Notes under the pieces: model-generated | Seen by the model: only the letters and a program-made list of their open reading frames with translations | What the model was told of the DNA's origin: nothing | Databases searched by the model: none | Source: JANXSG01 sp038203935 | GTDB lineage: Bacteria > Armatimonadota > Chthonomonadetes > Chthonomonadales > Chthonomonadaceae | Assembly: GCA_038203935.1 (NCBI GenBank) | Contig: JBBRDM010000158.1 | Span: forward strand, 1-13,242 | DNA length: 13,242 nucleotides | Direction: 5' to 3' | Part shown: positions 1 to 7,789 of the stretch, piece after piece | How the letters are laid out: every line of letters starts with the position of its first letter | Position numbering within the stretch: the first letter of the stretch is position 1 | Position numbers and translations under genes: made by a program

Positions 1-969
1 GACACAGTGCGTGAGTTGGGGCAGTTAGGCGCACGACAGGAATCGACGGAGCAGCAGACTCGCGAACTCTCGAAAATGTTTCCGTCGCCGGCGTTTCAGA
101 AAGCGATGAATATGGCTGCAAACCAGATGCATCCAGCCTCGCAGAACTTGAGCGTCTCCCAGCCGGATACCGGCGCTCAGACGCAGGCGTCGCAGCTGCA
201 TGCGGCTCAAACATTGGAGACGATCACTCAGGCGCTGAAGGAGCAGGCAAAAGGCGGCAAGCCAGGAGAACCGGGGCAGGATCAGCAGGGTGACCAGCAG
301 CAGGGCGGCGGATCGCCTCAGGAGGCGCAGAAGGCAGCAGCGCTAGGCGACCTGATGCTTTCCAGAGGGATACAGCAGCAGCTCAAGGAAGATACCAATG
401 CCCTCGACCGATCCAGATCCCAGGATCATGATGGCCAGATGAACAACAGCCAGAAGCGTGAATCTAATCAGCTTTCGGAAGCGCAAAAAGATAACGCCAG
501 TATTGCGAAACAGGCCGGAGAAAATCTTGCAGATGTGCCCGGACTTGGTGCGGACATTCAAGAATCGACTAAATTGATGGATCAGGCCTCCCGACAGCTT
601 TTCCAGCAGCAGACCGGGCAGCCCACGCAGCAGGTTCAGGGTGAAGCGATGCAGAAGCTGGATCAGGCCGTGAAGAAAGCACAACAGGCTGCGGAACAGC
701 AGCAGCAGTCTCAGCAGCAGTCCTCCAGCCAGGGAGCGCCTCAGCAGGCTCAGCAGAAAGGCCAGGGCCAGCCGAAACCGTTCTCCAGGCTGGAGCAGAC
801 GAAACGAGGTATGACTGGTTCTCCAACCGTTCGAAATGGAAAAGGATTCGCGGCACTCAATCCGCGCTCGCAGCGTTCACTCCAGGATGGACAGCAGGAA
901 AAAGTGCCCATAGAGTTCCAGGATCTGGTGCATCGATACTATAAATCACTGGCTGAAAAAGGAAAATAG
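1..969 (+). CDS. C-terminal part of a Gln-rich, coiled-coil-like protein (DUF4175-like tail), 5' end outside window
   Basis: The frame is open from the first base (GAC ACA GTG...) to TAG at 967-969, so the gene enters from the left and the GTG at position 7 need not be its start. About 322 residues are visible. Roughly one fifth of them are Gln, with runs such as EQQQQSQQQ near residue 235, plus many Ala, Lys and Glu in a pattern suggesting long helices or coiled coil. The low-complexity stretch near residues 85-105 is Gly/Gln-rich. The end, PIEFQDLVHRYYKSLAEKGK, resembles the conserved C-terminal tail of large DUF4175-type membrane proteins of Planctomycetes and Armatimonadetes, where Gln-rich helices follow N-terminal membrane segments. 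That assignment is by pattern recognition only. It converges with the minus-strand glycosidase gene, 19 bp away, with no clear terminator between them. Confidence 0.6.
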   Translation, partial: DTVRELGQLGARQESTEQQTRELSKMFPSPAFQKAMNMAANQMHPASQNLSVSQPDTGAQTQASQLHAAQTLETITQALKEQAKGGKPGEPGQDQQGDQQQGGGSPQEAQKAAALGDLMLSRGIQQQLKEDTNALDRSRSQDHDGQMNNSQKRESNQLSEAQKDNASIAKQAGENLADVPGLGADIQESTKLMDQASRQLFQQQTGQPTQQVQGEAMQKLDQAVKKAQQAAEQQQQSQQQSSSQGAPQQAQQKGQGQPKPFSRLEQTKRGMTGSPTVRNGKGFAALNPRSQRSLQDGQQEKVPIEFQDLVHRYYKSLAEKGK

Positions 970-988
970 TCTCGCACTAATCTCCTTT

Positions 989-3900
989 TTATGGATATTC
1001 CAGACGATTGAAAAAAACCAAATGGATAGCGTCTACCTGTCCGGTAGAGGGACCGTCCCAGGTTACTATTTGGATCTCATTCCTTTCGCCGAAGTGAATC
1101 CAGGGAGTAATATTCAAGTCCAGATGATTTCCTATCTTATGGTGATGCCTGCGGATGTAATGCCCGTTGATGATCGTTCCAACAATTCCGGCGCTGCTTT
1201 CAACAGCCAGCATTGCGGATCGATTAGATAACTTTGCGGGAATGACTATATGCCGCAGCGCGGTCGATCCTGACCAGTTTCCCGGCAGCTTCTGATCCGG
1301 TGAAGTGTGAATTCCATCCGTGGTCGTATGCCATGTCCCTGCAGGATCAAGGGTCTCCTCCGGTTTGGGCCGATGCCACAGCCAGCACGAACCTCTGGAA
1401 CCGATAATGGTTGCGCTGCTTTCAACCACTACGGTAACTGTATGAGTCGAGCCGGGAAGCAGACGATCAGTCAGATCAACTCCTGCGATACCCTGGTCAA
1501 ATGGGCCGGAAATTTTCACTCCGTCGAGATATATAGTTCCTTTGCCTACAAATGTTGTGGACGTCCACGCATACAACCATAGCTGAGTGCGGCCATCCTT
1601 CCAGCCTGAAGGAACCGTAAATTTTCGCTTAAACTGCACTCTGCCTGAACCGCTGTTTCGCATTATTCCCAGCCGAACTCTATCTTCTGTATCCGTTTTC
1701 CAGTCATCTGTCAGAGGAAATCCCCATTTCGGTTCAGGCATAGGCAGTATTACAGGCAGCGGCTTTTTGGATGCCTTCCACCAGCTTTTCTGGAGTGTCA
1801 GCCACTCCGAAGGCGCCTCCGAAAGATTCGAGCGCGGTGTCAGGAATATTCTTGTTTCCAGTGCTGCGAACTCAATCTTATCCAGTGAGCGGCCAGTAAG
1901 CTTTGTGATTTTGCCATCTTTTATCTCTTTGCAGTAACCGGGGTATTCTTTCCACAAAAGCCGAGCCTCTGCAGTATTAGTCTCGCTTTCGTTCCATAGT
2001 GCCCAGATATCCCAGAGCCCGTTATTACTCAGATAGTGACGCATGAGCACATGCTGGTTCAATCGTGCTTCAACTTTAGCCGGAATGCGCGGAACTCCAC
2101 GCCAGTCACAAAAAGAGAGCAGCAATCGAGTAAGATTTTGATCTGCTGTAGTCTCAGCTGCACCTGCTATCCGATCAGGAATACGGTCTCCACTAAATTT
2201 TACACCGAGGTGAATCACATATCCCTTGCCGATCGGTCGGATAACCGCCGCACTTGTCCCGTCATCCCAACGCAGAAGGTCTCGGCAGCCAGAAGCAGCT
2301 TTTACTAAACCGAGGCCATTTGCTCTGACACCATTCCAATCCGTTCCGACTATTTTTTGGCTTTGAACGGTAACTAACTTATGCGATAGAATTGAATTAC
2401 CATCTTTATCATGGGGATCGATACGCACCACCCGTGTTCCAGTAAGTCGGCAGATGGGCCATGAATCAGGGACTGTGGAAGAGTGCCTGCCTGTCTGCCC
2501 AAATGTTACAAATACGCCACCTTCGCGAACATATTTTTCAAGCTTGTTCACAAAGGCATCGTCCATCACGGAAGTGCCGGAATCGAAAATTAATTTATAT
2601 TGAGCAGCGTTTCCTCTCGGAAAATCGTCCTCTGTGACTCCGTCTCTTTCGACCGACCGCAGCAGATTTGCTGCCACATTGAAACGCCAGTAGCCTCCCT
2701 GTATATCCCAGTAACCGTTTTGCATATTCTTATTCGGCTCAGGCTGCCACGGATAGCCGACCAGGCGCTGTACCCGATCTGAGTAGAGCACCGCAACCGA
2801 GGCTTTTGGAGCATGATATTTCCCAAAAAGATGGTAAAGATGCTGATTCTCTTCGAAATATTTTTTAAATTCCGGCTTCCAAAAGATGTCGCCAATCTGC
2901 TGGAAGTAATCGACTCCATTAATTCCCTCTGTGTGCCATAACCCGGTGAATTTTTTGAGTTCAGCAAGGCTTCCCGGCGGGCTTCCTGCCTCCAGTGAAA
3001 ATGGCAGACCGCTGCTTCGCATCAGCATCGGATCGAAATCGGCCCAGAATCCCGACATATATCCCGTATCGTGGAACTCTCCTCCGAAGTCGGATGCGAG
3101 AATTTTGTCGCCATTGGCATACGGATCAGGAGACATCAGAACGATCTGGCGATTTTTATCTACCTGCCGTATCATCTCCACGCCGCGTTTCAGTGTATCG
3201 AGGCGAGCGTCTGCTAAGCCGTCACAGAGATCCACCCAGCGTGTATTCTCAAATTTCCCCAGGTTTGGGTACTGATGCGGAGGCTTTGAGGACAGATAGA
3301 CTCGGTATCCAAAAAATCCTTTAGGAACTCGAATTGCAATCAGGTTATCACCGCGTTTGACTGCATCTGTCACATCGTAAGCGCACCAATGCGGAGTATC
3401 CCACTGAACGCGACTCTCTCCCACGGTCAGCCCATTGACAGCAGCTGTAATCTTCTCCTGAAAACCCAGATTTAGATCCCAGATGTAAAGATACAGTTTT
3501 GACTTGTGCCATGGCAGCGTGATATGCCTGCGCAGAACTGCTGGACGTTTCGGCCACAGCATGGCGATATCGTGCCCGGGTGCAGTTACAGTGGGCCATG
3601 GACTGTCATCGAACTCTGGAGAAAACCATTCGGATGGTGCGGGTACGGTAGCGATCTTCTGAGTATACTTGTTGGCGAGTTCCCAGTTGAATCGATCTTT
3701 GCCGTCTTCGAATGCCTCATATCCGATTTTCCACTGCCCGGTAAGATCGATTGCTTCCAGTCCCCACCCTTCGAACGAGGCAATTTCCGGAACTCGTACC
3801 GCCTCCCATTTAGTAAAATGTGCTCCCCAGCTGCTATTCAGAGTTTCTATCGATTTGTATCGGCGTTTCAGGAATGCGCGAAATGCGATATCTGCTGCAG

Positions 3901-4780
3901 GGCCATACTCCAGGAATAGATCATGATTGCCGTGCTTGAGTTCTCCATGCGGCTCCAGAAACGTCACCACATTCGGATCAGAAGCGCGCCGCTTGACTTC
4001 GGATTGCAGCAAACCAAGTTGGGCATTCTCGCCCGCTTTGCTCGCCCACGAGAACCAGCCCATTCCGCCTAGCCACGGATCGCCTACTTTGTAGAATCCG
4101 CCGATGTATTGAGGCATTTTATAGGTTGTATCTTCACGATATCTATTCACTAGCCAGTTCGCAGGAACAGCCTGCAGATTGATTCCTACCGGGATTTCTG
4201 CAGATTTTGCCTCTCGTTGCGCCCACTCCCACCAAGAATCCTGCATCATTCCCTCGGAAGTATCCAGCTGGCTCTGGTCTGCCCAGAATATCATTCCTGT
4301 GTTGGTTTTCTTCGCGAAATCAAACTCAGACAAAACATCATAGGGCGGAATGTTTTCATTGGGAGGTGTCTCCCACTGCCGCGTATAGAAACGAAATCCG
4401 AATCTGTCCCACCTGTCCAGCCACATCGGTACTCGCATTTCGGCTTTTTGAATAGTCCCTGTAGGAAGAAGCGAGGGTGCTCTGCCAAGTTTATCCGCCG
4501 CCAGAAACACTCTGTTACCCAATCTGCCGGCTGCGATCTCAGAAGGATCGACAGGTGGCAACAAGGAGATATCGGAGAGATATTTGGCGAGTAAAAGTTT
4601 TGCGTTTGAATCGCTTTCACACTGGATTGTTAGAAGTGATGATCCCGGACGAAGCACTTTCTGAATCGCTGAAACGCTGCCATAACCGCGCAGATGCACT
4701 GGTGGAAAGGATTGGGCGGACGCAGAAAATGCTCCGCAAAAGAATATTAGGATAAGAAACAGGAAGAGTTTTTTGCCCAC
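989..4780 (-). CDS. Exported giant GH42-like glycosidase with an inserted jelly-roll domain and two C-terminal jelly rolls
   Basis: From the GTG at 4780 the product has 1263 residues. Visible order: signal peptide (KK, hydrophobic 5-18, cleavage after ASA at 20-22); GH20b/GH67N-like alpha/beta domain about 24-112; first part of a TIM barrel 115-335 with FLEPHGEL, putative acid/base E280, and a GH42-like LNSSWGAHF segment at 314-322; a GH2-like jelly roll inserted at about 341-498; second barrel part 505-650 with PFSLEAGSPPGS, putative nucleophile E597; Rossmann-like GH42 middle domain 660-895; then two more jelly rolls about 1010-1135 and 1140-1260. It probably removes terminal galactose or a related sugar outside the cytoplasm; the substrate is unknown. 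The frame stays open upstream to an ATG at 5119, but that extension translates palindromic repeats and would bury the signal peptide. An ATG at 4882 is an alternative start. GGGAGA abuts the GTG with no spacing, so the start is uncertain. Confidence 0.75.
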   Translation of the reverse strand: MGKKLFLFLILIFFCGAFSASAQSFPPVHLRGYGSVSAIQKVLRPGSSLLTIQCESDSNAKLLLAKYLSDISLLPPVDPSEIAAGRLGNRVFLAADKLGRAPSLLPTGTIQKAEMRVPMWLDRWDRFGFRFYTRQWETPPNENIPPYDVLSEFDFAKKTNTGMIFWADQSQLDTSEGMMQDSWWEWAQREAKSAEIPVGINLQAVPANWLVNRYREDTTYKMPQYIGGFYKVGDPWLGGMGWFSWASKAGENAQLGLLQSEVKRRASDPNVVTFLEPHGELKHGNHDLFLEYGPAADIAFRAFLKRRYKSIETLNSSWGAHFTKWEAVRVPEIASFEGWGLEAIDLTGQWKIGYEAFEDGKDRFNWELANKYTQKIATVPAPSEWFSPEFDDSPWPTVTAPGHDIAMLWPKRPAVLRRHITLPWHKSKLYLYIWDLNLGFQEKITAAVNGLTVGESRVQWDTPHWCAYDVTDAVKRGDNLIAIRVPKGFFGYRVYLSSKPPHQYPNLGKFENTRWVDLCDGLADARLDTLKRGVEMIRQVDKNRQIVLMSPDPYANGDKILASDFGGEFHDTGYMSGFWADFDPMLMRSSGLPFSLEAGSPPGSLAELKKFTGLWHTEGINGVDYFQQIGDIFWKPEFKKYFEENQHLYHLFGKYHAPKASVAVLYSDRVQRLVGYPWQPEPNKNMQNGYWDIQGGYWRFNVAANLLRSVERDGVTEDDFPRGNAAQYKLIFDSGTSVMDDAFVNKLEKYVREGGVFVTFGQTGRHSSTVPDSWPICRLTGTRVVRIDPHDKDGNSILSHKLVTVQSQKIVGTDWNGVRANGLGLVKAASGCRDLLRWDDGTSAAVIRPIGKGYVIHLGVKFSGDRIPDRIAGAAETTADQNLTRLLLSFCDWRGVPRIPAKVEARLNQHVLMRHYLSNNGLWDIWALWNESETNTAEARLLWKEYPGYCKEIKDGKITKLTGRSLDKIEFAALETRIFLTPRSNLSEAPSEWLTLQKSWWKASKKPLPVILPMPEPKWGFPLTDDWKTDTEDRVRLGIMRNSGSGRVQFKRKFTVPSGWKDGRTQLWLYAWTSTTFVGKGTIYLDGVKISGPFDQGIAGVDLTDRLLPGSTHTVTVVVESSATIIGSRGSCWLWHRPKPEETLDPAGTWHTTTDGIHTSPDQKLPGNWSGSTALRHIVIPAKLSNRSAMLAVESSAGIVGTIINGHYIRRHHHKIGNHLDLNITPWIHFGERNEIQIVTWDGPSTGQVDAIHLVFFNRLEYP

Positions 4781-4861
4781 TCTCCCGGCTTGCTTGCCTG
4801 AAAACACAAATGATAAAACATCATGCGCTTGAAGACGGGCAAAGTCATAATTGAGATTTGG

Positions 4862-5067
4862 CCTCTCTCCCGAGAGTAACATGCTTCTTTTGGTAGTTAG
4901 TGAGACTAAATCGCATTCGCCTCTCTCCCGCGAGGAACGAGCATCTGGGAGAGGGGTTGGGCTGAGGTTAGAATCTCCCGCAATATACAAGCATTCGGGA
5001 GAGAGGTTTTGGATGAGGTTATAACTCTCCTTCTCCTGTTTTTGGGAGAAGGGGTCAGTAGATGAGG
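4862..5067. repeat. Cluster of degenerate intergenic palindromic repeats
   Basis: At least three adjacent units share a pyrimidine-rich arm, a spacer, the complementary GGGAGA-type arm and a tail ending in TGAGG. Unit 4920-4970 pairs CTCTCCC with GGGAGAG. Unit 4971-5019 pairs TCTCCCG (4974-4980) with CGGGAGA (4996-5002). Unit 5020-5067 pairs CCTTCTCC (5029-5036) with GGAGAAGG (5045-5052). A more decayed copy starts at 4862. The tails align as GGGGTTGGGCTGAGGTTA and GAGGTTTTGGATGAGGTTA. This looks like a dispersed CTCTCCC...GGGAGAG palindrome type seen between genes in many bacterial genomes. It begins about 10 nt after the stop of the GH36-like gene and fills most of the 298-bp gap before the GH42-like gene. 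In RNA from either strand it would fold into successive hairpins. Confidence 0.8.
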
Positions 5068-5078
5068 GCAAATCTATT

Positions 5079-6794
5079 CTAGCTCGCATCCGAACTAATG
5101 CCTCGTCGAATAGTATCATAAAATTCTTTGTCCGCTGGTTTCCAGGCTGAAAATCGATCCCGTTTCATACCGAGAATATTTCCAACGTGGACGGAAGCTC
5201 CATTCTCTTTTGCGGTCTTAAAATATTCTTCAAATCGTTCTATAAAATTGTGCAGATCAAAAGCGACCGGGCAGCCTGGAGTAGACGCCTTAAGCATATA
5301 GGATCTGTAAAGATGCTCATTTACATTCGAAGTGGCAACATCATATGTCCGGTTGATATCAATATACTCGGCAAGATAAGGGTGACCAGCGCAGCCAATA
5401 TGGCAGGCATCCGGTTTGTACTTACGCATGAGATTATAAAACATCCGAAACAGATGAAAGCAGTAGTTCTCCTCGCCGCGCCAGTTACTATCATAAAGCG
5501 GCATCTCCGGGTGAACCTTGTCGGCCAGGAAATCGGCTTTTATTCCATCCAGATTATAGCATCCCTCGTCGGAAGAGAGCAGCTTGTAAAATAGAGGCTC
5601 CAGATAGTCTCGCTGAGTGTTTGGGTTGGAATAGTCCCGAATCCGATGCCCATGCTTGTTGCGCCATCCTCCGCCTGCCAGGTGTTCAGGATCGACTTTC
5701 GCATCATCGAATATCTCCGCCCAGTTCCACCAGACAATCGCCTTCATTCTGCGAGTGTGTATCTCTTCAACTAAATCGCGCATATTGGGAAAACGATCTG
5801 GATGCGGCTCCCACTGGCCGCGAGACACCTGCCAGCCATCATCAATCAATATGGTTGTGAATGGCAGCCGTTCTTTCTCAATGGTTTCAAGAGTTCGGCG
5901 AATAAAAACTTCTGAGCAGATTTCCGTCGCAGAGTTTCCAGAATTAAGCTGCTGAAGCCCAAGTTCGTCTGGAACCGTTTCACCCGATAGATAACCCTGG
6001 TCCATCCACGTGCAGTAGACAGGTTCTGTATGCCAGCCATATCGGGTTTTCTTTTCAGGCTCAGGGATATAGCGCTGCTCGATCAGCAGATCCGTATAGC
6101 GCTTCATTATGCTAAATGGAGGCTGGTCATGGCAGAGAAATAGGCAGAATTCAGGTGATTCGAACAGGGTGCCTACTGTCAGCTTCAGCCCGGATCCTTC
6201 CGGCCCAAAATGCAAATACCACTGATTTAACAGAAATTCCGAAGCGTTAAAATACATCCCGAAAGATTGAGAGAGGGACATTGCTCCCAGACAAAACGTG
6301 CTTTCCGCTTTTCGAAGCATCAGCATACTAGGATGCGGCGCGAACTGCCAGTCCTCCGAATAGGTATCCGTTTCGCAGCCTTTTCCGCCCAGCAGAAGTT
6401 CCGGCCAGGTGTTCGAGGTGTAGTGCCGGTGGCGAAAGTTCACAACATCGAAAAAGTTTAACTCGGTTTGTGGAGGGAAGAGGAATAGCCGATTCAGTTC
6501 GCAGTTTTGATTCAAGGTGATGGTGCTTTTGAGGGATAGGTGGCTTAGGAATGACTTTAACAGTATCTCAATACTACATGAAAATCCTTGCAGTAAGAAT
6601 CGGATATGATTAGAAGCGCTTTCTATAAGTTGAATATGGTATTTCTCAATTTTACCGTTCATCTCGGGCACACAAAGATTAAGATTTGGGAAACTTAACA
6701 GCCTTTCCTTATTTTTACTGTCCGAGATGAAGAGTGATTCCTCTGCCTCATCTAATTCAACGTATAAGCCCCCTCCACAAATCGAATGAATCAT
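5079..6794 (-). CDS. GH36-like alpha-galactosidase-type glycosidase, short form
   Basis: The product has 571 residues and no signal peptide, so it is probably cytoplasmic. Residues 1-230 look like the beta-supersandwich that precedes the barrel in GH36. Residues 250-560 form the barrel, with TTILIDDGWQ at 313-322, KAIVWWNWAE at 351-360 and GIKADF at 417-422, where D421 is the expected nucleophile. The following CAGHPYLAEYIDINRTYDV segment at 468-486 gives D485 as candidate acid/base. In the family these retaining enzymes cleave alpha-galactosides such as raffinose-type sugars; specificity here is inferred. Canonical GH36 enzymes run near 700 residues and carry a C-terminal beta domain, which is absent. 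The gene ends directly before a repeat cluster. Translation starts at ATG 6794 with GGGAG about 12 nt upstream. It lies between the prepilin and the large GH42-like gene, all on one strand. Confidence 0.8.
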   Translation of the reverse strand: MIHSICGGGLYVELDEAEESLFISDSKNKERLLSFPNLNLCVPEMNGKIEKYHIQLIESASNHIRFLLQGFSCSIEILLKSFLSHLSLKSTITLNQNCELNRLFLFPPQTELNFFDVVNFRHRHYTSNTWPELLLGGKGCETDTYSEDWQFAPHPSMLMLRKAESTFCLGAMSLSQSFGMYFNASEFLLNQWYLHFGPEGSGLKLTVGTLFESPEFCLFLCHDQPPFSIMKRYTDLLIEQRYIPEPEKKTRYGWHTEPVYCTWMDQGYLSGETVPDELGLQQLNSGNSATEICSEVFIRRTLETIEKERLPFTTILIDDGWQVSRGQWEPHPDRFPNMRDLVEEIHTRRMKAIVWWNWAEIFDDAKVDPEHLAGGGWRNKHGHRIRDYSNPNTQRDYLEPLFYKLLSSDEGCYNLDGIKADFLADKVHPEMPLYDSNWRGEENYCFHLFRMFYNLMRKYKPDACHIGCAGHPYLAEYIDINRTYDVATSNVNEHLYRSYMLKASTPGCPVAFDLHNFIERFEEYFKTAKENGASVHVGNILGMKRDRFSAWKPADKEFYDTIRRGISSDAS

Positions 6795-6870
6795 TTCTAA
6801 CTAGTACTCCCGGCCCATTGGCGCTCGCTGATTGGTAAATAAAATCATTTCGACTTGCGAATGTTACAAT

Positions 6871-6903
6871 GAAAACCCTTCTCTCGATAATGCGAGAGAA
6901 GGG
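6871..6903 (-). terminator. Rho-independent terminator after the prepilin gene
   Basis: CCCTTCTCTCG and CGAGAGAAGGG form a perfect 11-bp stem around a 6-nt loop (6876-6903). Read on the minus strand it is followed by TTTTC, a short U-tract. It lies 15 bp beyond the prepilin stop codon and before the GH36-like gene. It could reduce read-through so that prepilin RNA is more abundant than glycosidase RNA. The arms resemble the CCTTCTCC/GGAGAAGG unit of the repeat cluster at 5029-5052, so the terminator may derive from that repeat type. Confidence 0.75.
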
Positions 6904-6918
6904 CAGCTTTTCAGCAAG

Positions 6919-7749
6919 TTAGGGATATAGTTTCTCGACTGCTGCTACGTTTGTAACAGCATTGGGAGAGACTGCATCGCAGTTCACGTTCAGGTATGGA
7001 GTTCCGCCACAATTCGGTTCGGTGGCAGCAATATCGTCAAAGCGTCCCCACATATTCTTAGGAGAAACGGTAGAGGCCAGCGTTACAGAATGCGCATGTG
7101 TGTCTGCGAAAATAGCGTTCATTCTTCGCATGTGGCCCAGATAGGTGGAATATGTCCAGTCATTCAGGCTCGACCAAGGCGCTGCCGTTTCAGTGGCGAG
7201 GATCGTTTCGGAAATCATGATCTTATCCGTCGGCTGCATGACGGTCGCAAGGGTAGGTACGGATATTCCGTTATAGATCGGAGCCCACCACGGCACCATT
7301 ATCTGCATGTTAGCGGAGTAAACCTGTTTGAAGGTTGGAACCCCAGCATAAGCTTTTGCGACGCCGTCAGGCACTGCGCCAGGCCCATAAGCGAATGAAT
7401 CCGTTCCTTTAGAGTTGCTGGGGCATTTCCATACCTGGCCATTCTTTACATAAGGATAGACACGATGCGACCAGAGTAAATAGGAGTAAGGCACGCTGCT
7501 CATCGTTACCGATTGATCGACACATTCAGGATAGGTTTCGTCGTAATCCTGAACGTACATGTAGATTGAGAGGCCAAGCTGCTTCATGTTTGAGAGGCAG
7601 GAGATTGCGCGCGCTTTTTCGCGTGCCTGAGCAAAGACAGGAAATAGGATGGCTGCCAGAATCGCAATAATAGCGATAACCACTAGAAGCTCGATGAGAG
7701 TGAATGCACTCTTACGATTCTGCTTTTGAGAGATAATTGCTTGAGACAT
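6919..7749 (-). CDS. Type IV prepilin-like secreted protein (DUF1559-type)
   Basis: The product has 276 residues. A short basic leader (QKQNRKSA) is followed by a prepilin peptidase site, cleaving before F16 of FTLIELLVV, with Glu at mature position 5 (E20) and a hydrophobic helix to about residue 37. FPVFAQAREKAR at 36-47, CLSNMKQLG at 51-59 and YVQDYDETYPE at 65-75 are typical of the large DUF1559-like families of Armatimonadetes and Planctomycetes. Near the C-terminus, GHMRRMNAIFADTHAHSV (205-222) matches the usual H-x9-DG motif but with DT instead of DG. Residue -1 is Ala rather than the common Gly. The strong ribosome site AAAGGAG (7758-7764) lies 8 nt before ATG. It follows the regulator gene by 40 bp and ends just before a terminator. 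It is probably a minor pseudopilin or surface protein; its role in sugar binding is inferred only from context. Confidence 0.9.
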   Translation of the reverse strand: MSQAIISQKQNRKSAFTLIELLVVIAIIAILAAILFPVFAQAREKARAISCLSNMKQLGLSIYMYVQDYDETYPECVDQSVTMSSVPYSYLLWSHRVYPYVKNGQVWKCPSNSKGTDSFAYGPGAVPDGVAKAYAGVPTFKQVYSANMQIMVPWWAPIYNGISVPTLATVMQPTDKIMISETILATETAAPWSSLNDWTYSTYLGHMRRMNAIFADTHAHSVTLASTVSPKNMWGRFDDIAATEPNCGGTPYLNVNCDAVSPNAVTNVAAVEKLYP

Positions 7750-7789
7750 GTGGACTGCTCCTTTCAGCGATGAGAGTGAACGAATGAAT

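Noticed and set aside
2036..2308. Open frames on the plus strand across 1022-4755
   Set aside because: All lie antisense to the large GH42-like gene, whose domain pattern is clear; their translations show no recognisable motifs and no good starts.
4781..5119. Real N-terminal domain of the GH42-like protein
   Set aside because: The sequence is translated palindromic repeat, overlaps the GH36-like gene end and precedes a clean signal peptide.
6795..6870. Separate promoter for the GH36-like gene (TTGTAA ... ATTTTA)
   Set aside because: The spacing and -10 match are weak; not strong enough to list.
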